Positions 57,574 through 64,000 of a stretch of DNA of 64,000 bases are shown here, in pieces. The stretch comes from Helianthus annuus (taxonomy: Eukaryota > Streptophyta > Magnoliopsida > Asterales > Asteraceae): the NCBI RefSeq assembly GCF_002127325.2, contig NC_035436.2, positions 14,704,066 through 14,768,065 on the forward strand, written 5' to 3'. The notes beneath the pieces were generated by a model that was not told where the DNA came from, did not search any database, and saw only the letters and a program-made list of their open reading frames with translations. The position numbers were made by a program, and so were the translations under genes. Position 1 is the first letter of the stretch. Each line of letters opens with the position of its first letter.

Positions 57574-57766
57574 AATGGGCCACCACAATCGACTGCAACC
57601 TCTTCGTCGCCAAAGCCCTAGCACGCGCCGGCGTCACGCACATGTTCGGCATCGTCGGAATCCCCGTCACATCGTTAGCCACACGCATTGTAACCGTAGG
57701 CATCTGGTTCATCGCCTTCCACAACGAACAATCTGCCGGTTCATCGCCTTCCAACGCCGTCGTCAG
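57574..57766 (+). pseudogene. Captured fragment of a 2-hydroxyacyl-CoA lyase gene (first exon)
   Basis: The frame reads TIDCNLFVAKALARAGVTHM then FGIVGIPVTSLA and FIAFHNEQSAG, which matches my memory of the N-terminal thiamine-diphosphate-binding region of plant 2-hydroxyacyl-CoA lyase (oxalyl-CoA decarboxylase-like). After HNEQSAG it diverges (SSPSNAVVR), with a 15-base repeat GGTTCATCGCCTTCC at 57706 and 57738 that may mark a local rearrangement. A CAG|GT splice donor at 57766/57767 is kept and intron-like sequence follows, so capture was from genomic DNA and not from mRNA. The expected start methionine context is altered. It cannot make an enzyme; it may be transcribed. Confidence 0.75.
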
Positions 57767-58288
57767 GTTTAATTCACATAAGTTTTTTTTTTCCTCTCTT
57801 TTTAGGTATGGAGTGATTAATTTGGGTTGATTAAGGTCTGAAATTAAGGGCTTGTGCATTAATTGAGAAAGAAATGAGGAGATGTTGGAGGTGAAAGGCT
57901 TAGATCTAGATCTGGTGCTGAGTTATTCTTGATGGTGGGTGGTGGTGAGTGGAGGTAGTGCTGGATGAGAGACGGATGAGAGAGACAGGGTAGTTTAGTT
58001 TTTTTTTGGTTATCTTTTTAAATGTAGTTTTTTTTTTTTTTGTAAGTAAATAAGTAAAATGTCTAAATTGCCCTCATGTCCCTTGTATATGAGCAAACTA
58101 AACTGATAAATTTAACCTGGTTAGTGCTAAAGGACGTAGGGTGTAATGAGTTTTACAACAAAAGGACTGTGACTGTAATTATTAAAGTTAAAGGTCATCC
58201 ATTGCAATCTGATACAAACATAAAGGACGAAAAGTGTAATTTACCCTTTAAGAAACAAATATAAAAAAAAAAGAAACAAAAAAGTTAA

Positions 58289-59201
58289 TCTATATATACT
58301 ATATAATAAAAGAAACCTGTTTTGGGACACTTGTCATTCTCTCATTTAATTGATTAAAATTATTAATAATACTAAATAAATATAAATCTCATTTAATTGA
58401 TTAAAATTATTAATAATACTAAATAAATATAAATATGATTTTTCAATCTTATAATACTAAAAAAACGTGCATGATTGTAAATAATAAAAATTGAGAATTT
58501 TCTTAATTAAGCGTAAAAAAGATAATGCTAAAAAAATGTGCATGATTGTAAATAATAAAAATTGAGAATTTGCTTAAGCGTAAAAAAGAAAAAATATACC
58601 AAAACGTTGGTCTTTTTTTTAATCTCAAACTTTAATTTATTGTATTCCTTTTTTTTTATTTATAGCACAAAATTGAAACAAAAAAAGTTAATATTTTTAA
58701 TTTGAGTATACTATTATAAATTCTTTAAAAGATTATATTTATATTTACACTTGTCATTCTCTCATTTTATATGATTTTTCAATCTTATATTAACTAAATA
58801 AATAAAGATTAATATTCAATTTTATCCTACTTTAAATATAAAAAAAATCCGTTAGTTTAGATTAATATTCAATCTTATTCTACTTTGAATATAAAAAAAA
58901 TCCGTTAGTTTTTTAAAATATATTTTTTTAATTATTTGGTATATAAAATCATATTTATTCAACCCATGTAATACACGAGGGTTTTTAAAATATAATTTTT
59001 TTATTATTTGGTATATAATATTACATTTATTCAGCCCGTACAATACATATGATTATTATAGATATAACTTATTTTATTATTTAATATATAAAATTACATT
59101 AAGCCGTACAATAAAGGAGGCTTTTAAAAAGATAATGTTTTATTATTTGGTATATAAAATTCATTTATTTAACCCGTGTTATACACGGGGTTATAACCTA
59201 G
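58289..59201 (+). mobile_element. Non-autonomous Helitron
   Basis: Starts TCTATATATACTATATAATA after an A and ends with hairpin CCCGTGTTATACACGGGG, GTTATAAC and CTAG before a T. It lies just beyond the Pack-MULE flank. Its 3' half (58680-59201) recurs at 60457-60979. Adjacent direct repeats of ATAATACTAAATAAATATAA occur near 58365 and 58420. Confidence 0.85.
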
Positions 59202-60131
59202 TTAGATATAAAAGTTATATCTTAAAAAAACCTCATGTATTACATGGGTCGAATAAATGTAATTTTGTATAGTAAATAATAAAAAATGTATATCTTTAGA
59301 AAACCACGTGTATTACACAGGTTTAATGAATCTAATTTTATATACCAATAATAAAAAAGTCATATCTTTCAATATACTAATGGATAATACTCGATACGCG
59401 ATGGATATGGTGATTGTGAAGATGGTTCTTGAAAAGAATAAAAAAAAAGTCATATCTTTCAATATACTAATGGATAATACTCGATACGCGATGAATATGG
59501 TGATTGTGAAGATGGTTCTTAAAAAGAAGATATGTTATTCAAGAAGCAAATCAGCATCTATTTGAGTGATAAAATGTTGGTACAAATTCCGACAAATTGT
59601 TTTCTAAATTATGTAATAAAATTGATATAATAATTTTTTTAGTAAGGAAAAAAAAAGATTTCATACATTAATACAAAGTTTGGTTTTCGTGATAAATAAT
59701 TTGTTAACGAAACTAATATATTAAAAAATAAATTATTTCGGACATTTAATATAGATTAAAAACTTATTTAGAAAATATACTATTAATATAAAATTATTAT
59801 TTCCATAATATATTTCCTTAGATATAGGAATAGGTTACATTATAGTTTTATTATTTTTTTTTTATTTTAGTGAGATTTTATTTTAATATTTATGTTTATA
59901 CTTTTACATCCAAATTTAGGTAAAATATATAATATTTTATCATTTAATATATAAAATTACATTTATTCAACCCGTGTAATACACGGGGTTCTAACCTAGT
60001 AATATTATAAATGAGAAGGAGATTAAACTAAATAATAATTATTCATAAGATATTAAACTAATAATATTTTTTAGGAGAGTAATATAAAATTCATTTATTC
60101 AACCCGTGTAATACACGGGGTTATAACCTAG
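59202..60131 (+). mobile_element. Helitron remnants with two 3' termini
   Basis: Two complete-looking 3' ends, CCCGTGTAATACACGGGG plus CTAG before T, lie at about 59970-59999 and 60102-60131. Neither has an identifiable 5' TC end. 59222-59340 holds the same internal motifs in inverted orientation. The remainder is A/T-rich without genes. Confidence 0.6.
59353..59530. repeat. 89-bp tandem duplication
   Basis: Two adjacent copies containing GTCATATCTTTCAATATACT and ATACTCGATACGCGATG, differing at a few bases. They begin about 59357 and 59446. Confidence 0.9.
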
Positions 60132-60456
60132 TATGTATGTATATGATTATTTATGAGATATTTTTTTCCTAATAGTATCACATAGGTCCCCCATAACTGA
60201 AGGGAAAAAAACAAGTCTAACCATCGGACAATGTTATATAAATCGCGACTTGTCGGCGACTAATTGCTAGTCGGCTAGTAACTGAGTAATTATTCGTTAA
60301 TTAGTCCATTAATCGCTAGTCGGGCCTGGTCGGACCTAGTCGGCCAGCCAAAAATTGGCGATTCAGGCCATATTCCGGCAAAAAACCTGTATCTTCCGGC
60401 CAAAACCTCTAAATTTCGGTCAGTTTCCAACCAAACCATCTGAATTCCAAAATAAC

Positions 60457-60979
60457 AAAAAAAGTTAATATTTTTAATTTGAGTATACTATTATAAATTC
60501 TTTAAAAGATTATATTTATATTTACACTTGTCATTCTCTCATTTTATATGATTTTTCAATCTTATATTAACTAAATAAATAAAGATTAATATTCAATTTT
60601 ATCCTACTTTAAATATAAAAAAAAAATCCGTTAGTTTAGATTAATATTCAATCTTATTCTACTTTGAATATAAAAAAAATCCGTTAGTTTTTTAAAATAT
60701 ATTTTTTAATTATTTGGTATATAAAATCATATTTATTCAACCCATGTAATACACGAGGGTTTTTAAAATATAATTTTTTTATTATTTGGTATATAATATT
60801 ACATTTATTCAACCCGTACAATACATATGATTATTATAGATATAACTTATTTTATTATTTAATATATAAAATTACATTAACCCGTACAATAAAGGAGGCT
60901 TTTAAAAAGATAATGTTTTATTATTTGGTATATAAAATTCATTTATTTAACCCGTGTTATACACGGGGTTATAACCTAG
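60457..60979 (+). mobile_element. Truncated Helitron, second copy of 58680-59201
   Basis: About 525 bp nearly identical to the 3' half of the Helitron at 58289, ending at the same hairpin and CTAG before T. The 5' part is missing and is preceded by an unrelated block of CTAGTCGG words (60240-60360). Confidence 0.85.
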
Positions 60980-61240
60980 TTAGATATATAGAGTAAGGAT
61001 ATTGTATAAATGAGTTTTACCATGAGAATGAAGGAGAATTTTTTTTTCACATCTTGAAGCACGCATTTAAGTTCCAGAATCTAAAAAAAATCGTGTATTT
61101 ACATTAATAGAGTGATTACACATAATTACTTTACTAGTGTAAATACAAATTTTTTTTTTACATTTTGTAACTAACATCGTGCTTAAGTAGATAAGAAAAA
61201 AAAACCTTCATTTACTTCTCATGTTAATACTCATTTGTAT

Positions 61241-61244
<4 letters not shown>

Positions 61245-61314
<70 letters not shown>
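61245..61314. repeat. (TA)n microsatellite
   Basis: About 35 uninterrupted TA units directly at the 5' end of the next Helitron. A smaller TA run follows its 3' end (61974-62000). Confidence 0.97.
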
Positions 61315-61317
<3 letters not shown>

Positions 61318-61974
61318 TCCTATACTAATAAATGAAAATCTTTTTGTACACGTGTCACTCTCTGGTGCATCCTCCCTTTTAATAATAGTATTACATATTA
61401 GTTTTATACACAAAATATAATATAATATTAATTAATATAGTTAGAGATAAACGTCTAAATTTAAATTTAATTAATAATTATCTATAACAAATATAAATGT
61501 ATCAAATAATATAATAAGTATAATATTATTTAATATAGTTAGAGATCAAATGTATAATTTCAAATTTAATTAATAGTAAATTACTTTTTGAGTCCTTATA
61601 TTTTAGTGGTTTTAACCACTTGAATTCAAAATCAAAAGGTTTAACACCTTGAGTCTCTAACCGCTCATTCACACCCTCTGTACAAAATTCAAACAACATT
61701 TTGTAATGTTTTGAGTTCTCTAAGTTCTCACAACTCATAGAAGTCTTCATTTTACCCTAACCATATATATTTGTTAAGATAAAATATATTATTTGGATAT
61801 GAACAATAATTACTAATAAAGTATCAAATCACAAGTATAAGTAACGAAAATATAATTGTTCTTTTGTTTTACTAATTTATCTAAATAAGTCCTTCATTAA
61901 TAAGAATTATATACAAGTTTATAATTTACATTTTTCGTTATTCCATCCGTATAATACACGGGGTTGTAAGCTAG
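61315..61974 (+). mobile_element. Non-autonomous Helitron inserted in a TA microsatellite
   Basis: Starts TCTTCCTATACTAATAAATG and ends with hairpin CCGTATAATACACGG, spacer and CTAG before T. Both flanks are TA repeats, as expected for insertion between A and T in a TA tract. 660 bp, no coding. Confidence 0.85.
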
Positions 61975-62005
<31 letters not shown>

Positions 62006-63114
62006 GTCTAAAAAGTATAATATCTGTAGAAAAACACAAATGAAATTTGTAAGAAGAGATTGAAGGGGACCATTTGTGGAATCTAGTAGAAGTGTGATCT
62101 TTTTTTTTTCTGAATATTTATTCTCTTATTAAACTAAAATTGATTCCCTGAGTTGCGAAGCCAGGTTTTTTAGTGTGATTTAAATGTATGGCTTTTTTTT
62201 GTAATTGTTTTTAAAGAGAAAATAATGAGTGATTACATTTCCAACCCTTTAGATACTATTTGTTTGAGAAATTAATTGTAGTCGGATCTAATGATGTGTT
62301 AATGTGGTTGAACCCATATCTTACCATAATTTTGTCATTGTTAATCGTAGTTGGATCTTATAGACTGTTTCAAGTCGAACTTTTCAATTAATTATAGATT
62401 TCTAGTAAATACACACACGAAATAAATACTATAGTCATATGACTTCATAAAATTAATTCTATTTATTATTCATTTTAATTATAAAATAAGGAGGTTACCT
62501 TAAAAAATATAATTAATTAAACAAACATAGAAGTCATGAAAATTATAACAATATTAATTTAGATTTTTTTTCATGTAAAATATGTATTAACTAATGAGAT
62601 GACATCACATGCTTGGATAAAATTATGTTTGTGAGTTATCAAATGTCAATATAATTTTTACTGTAGCTAACAACTTCTTTAATTATATATATAATAATAT
62701 GTTGGTGGGATATATGTTCTTTATATGACTATAATAACAACTTCTTCAATTATATATATATAATAATATGTTGATAGGATATATGTTATTTGTATGACCA
62801 TAATAACTAGTTTATTTTATGTCGCGCGTTGCGGTGAAACCGAGCAAATGATAACGTAAAACAAATGTGATTTGAAAATAAAACATGTTGTTTAGAAAGC
62901 CAAACCATTAGAATGGTTTACTTTATCATCGTATCATATTATGATACCACAAAAATATTTTATTTAGAGTACAACTTCGTTTTTAATAAAACTTATAACA
63001 GAAGGTCGGGGAATAAATCAAGCACACCTACGTACTTACTTTTTTCGAAAAAAAGTTATAAACATAAATTATTAAAAAAGTATCAAATTAATATATTTTT
63101 TTAAAAAAAGAAAA
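61975..63114. other. A/T-rich intergenic stretch with a minus-strand Helitron end
   Basis: No gene is supported. At 62807 the minus strand ends CGCAACGCGCGACATAAAATAAACTAG before a T, a Helitron-like 3' end. An imperfect direct repeat of about 70 bp (AATAATATGTTGGTGGGATA and a variant) lies at 62693 and 62763. Confidence 0.5.
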
Positions 63115-64000
63115 GAGTAAACTGCCATTTTGGTCCCTGTGGTTTGTGCAGTTTTGTCATTTTAGTCCAAATCTCAAACTTTTTAAATCTGGGTCCCTAT
63201 GGTTTGCATTTTGTTGCCATTTTAGTCCAAAACTCAAAAAGTCTCATTTTTTACTGTTCCAACATGCATTTTTTGTCTTTTTTGTGCAGGGGTAGTTTTG
63301 TCCATTTAATTTTCATTAAAACAATTTCTTAAATTAAAAACCCAAATAAATACCCTCCCTATCCCTATCAGTTCTCGTTCCCCATTTACATCTTCAACCT
63401 CCCACATAAAACCCTAACCAGAGATCAACCCAAAAAAAAAAAAAAAAATCCTAACCCACAGTAGATAGGCACCTTCGATCTCCATGTAGTGTGTAGAATA
63501 GTATAGAAACCAGGAAATGAGAAAATTGGTTTAAAATAACCTCCATCCTCTGCAACTCATGATACCCAAAATTCATCCTCTGCACGAAACCCTACCCATC
63601 CACTTTTCTCCACCGACCTTTAACCATCAATCGGCTGCTTTCTCTCTCTCAATCACAGCCGTTCAACTCTTCATCAGGTTTGAACAATTACTTAAGAAGA
63701 TTTGTATTGTTTCGTAGAATATTTCTAATTGCTATGATTTACTCCATAAGTTATAAGAATTGAGAGGTTTTAGATGTTGTTGTGTAGATCGTTATTCTCT
63801 AGGTTCGCCAGACATTCATTATTGTTTTTCTAGGAAAAATCTGCTTAATGATGTGAAGAACACGAATAATACTAATCGTTACTATGGGTTATGGTTTTTT
63901 TTGGGGCTGATCTCTGGTCAGGGTTTTATTTGGGAGGTTAATGATGATGTAAATGGGGAACGAGAACTGATAGGGATAAGGACAGAGAGGGTATTTATTT
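63115..64000. mobile_element. Long-TIR Mutator-type element, right end off window
   Basis: The left tip GAGTAAACTGCCATTTTGGT with CCCTGTGGTTTG belongs to the family at 12420, 16843 and 51048. Sequence at 63344-63470 (ACCCTCCCTATCCCTATCAG, CCCATTTACATC) returns inverted at 63873-64000, so the right arm starts inside the window. The visible arm is at least 125 bp and the full arm probably about 350 bp. The loop (63480-63870) has no convincing gene. Confidence 0.8.

Larger units (their letters stand above)
55001..58246. mobile_element. Pack-MULE with captured gene fragment and nested Harbinger element
   Basis: Long terminal inverted repeats of about 135 bp highly similar sequence (GGATAAATTACACTTTTCGT against GGGTAAATTACACTTTTCGT on the other strand), weaker to about 200 bp. 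A perfect 9-bp target duplication TTTAAGAAA is at 54992-55000 and 58247-58255. Inside are a degraded 2-hydroxyacyl-CoA lyase exon with its splice donor, and a 2-kb Harbinger element. No Mutator transposase is present, so it is non-autonomous. Without the Harbinger insertion it would be about 1.2 kb. Confidence 0.93.

Noticed and set aside
61231..61420. YIYIYI frames on both strands
   Set aside because: Translation of the TA microsatellite.

Overview
This window is plant nuclear DNA, most likely from a eudicot of the daisy family (Asteraceae). It holds spliced genes with GT-AG introns, Ty3/gypsy elements of the Athila and Tekay types, Helitrons, and many MULE, hAT and PIF/Harbinger elements. 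The family guess is an inference from element types and could be wrong. There are no bacterial-type features. Host genes take up only a small part of the window; the rest is nested transposable elements of different ages.

Layout. 1-9.99 kb: a degraded Athila-like Ty3/gypsy element on the minus strand (tRNA-Asp primer site at 8943, gag, pol, and a third ORF that runs off the left edge). 10.1-11.15 kb: a fragment of a second minus-strand gypsy element, Tekay-like, with its polypurine tract and LTR. 11.3-13.5 kb: a hAT-like segment holding two fold-back Mutator MITEs. 13.5-18.7 kb: gene copy A, an apparently intact five-exon gene encoding a DUF1985-like plus PEARLI-4-like protein; its upstream region carries a Harbinger derivative and its second intron a MITE. 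18.9-31.9 kb: a Mutator-like element, two bases from whose right end sits a complete 11.4 kb Tekay chromovirus. That element has apparently identical 2.8 kb LTRs, a TCCAC target duplication and one uninterrupted gag-pol frame, so it is the youngest and most probably active element here. 32-37.5 kb: MITEs, a Helitron, a hAT element made of CGGATATCCG motifs, a Mutator MITE and a Harbinger derivative. 37.5-43.6 kb: gene copy B, a tandem paralogue of copy A wrecked by a hAT insertion in exon 1, a frameshift in exon 2 and a Mutator insertion in exon 5. 44-53.5 kb: MITEs, a SINE-like element, a Helitron end next to exon-like fragments, minisatellites. 53.5-64 kb: a cluster of AT-rich Helitrons around a 3.2 kb Pack-MULE. 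The Pack-MULE carries a piece of a 2-hydroxyacyl-CoA lyase gene and has been invaded by a Harbinger element with an intact 473-residue transposase. A long-TIR Mutator-type element runs off the right edge.

How the parts interact. Copies A and B share promoter-proximal, exonic and 3' flanking sequence, so each acts as an empty-site control for insertions in the other. Target-site duplications can be read for about 18 elements (5 bp for LTR elements, 8 bp for hAT, 9-10 bp for Mutator, TAA/TTA for Harbinger), and this fixes the nesting order. Several MITE families consist almost wholly of one short near-palindromic motif, and similar dyads occur in the Athila and Tekay LTRs.

All coordinates, splice sites and comparisons were read by eye. 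Family names come from motif recognition, not from a database search.
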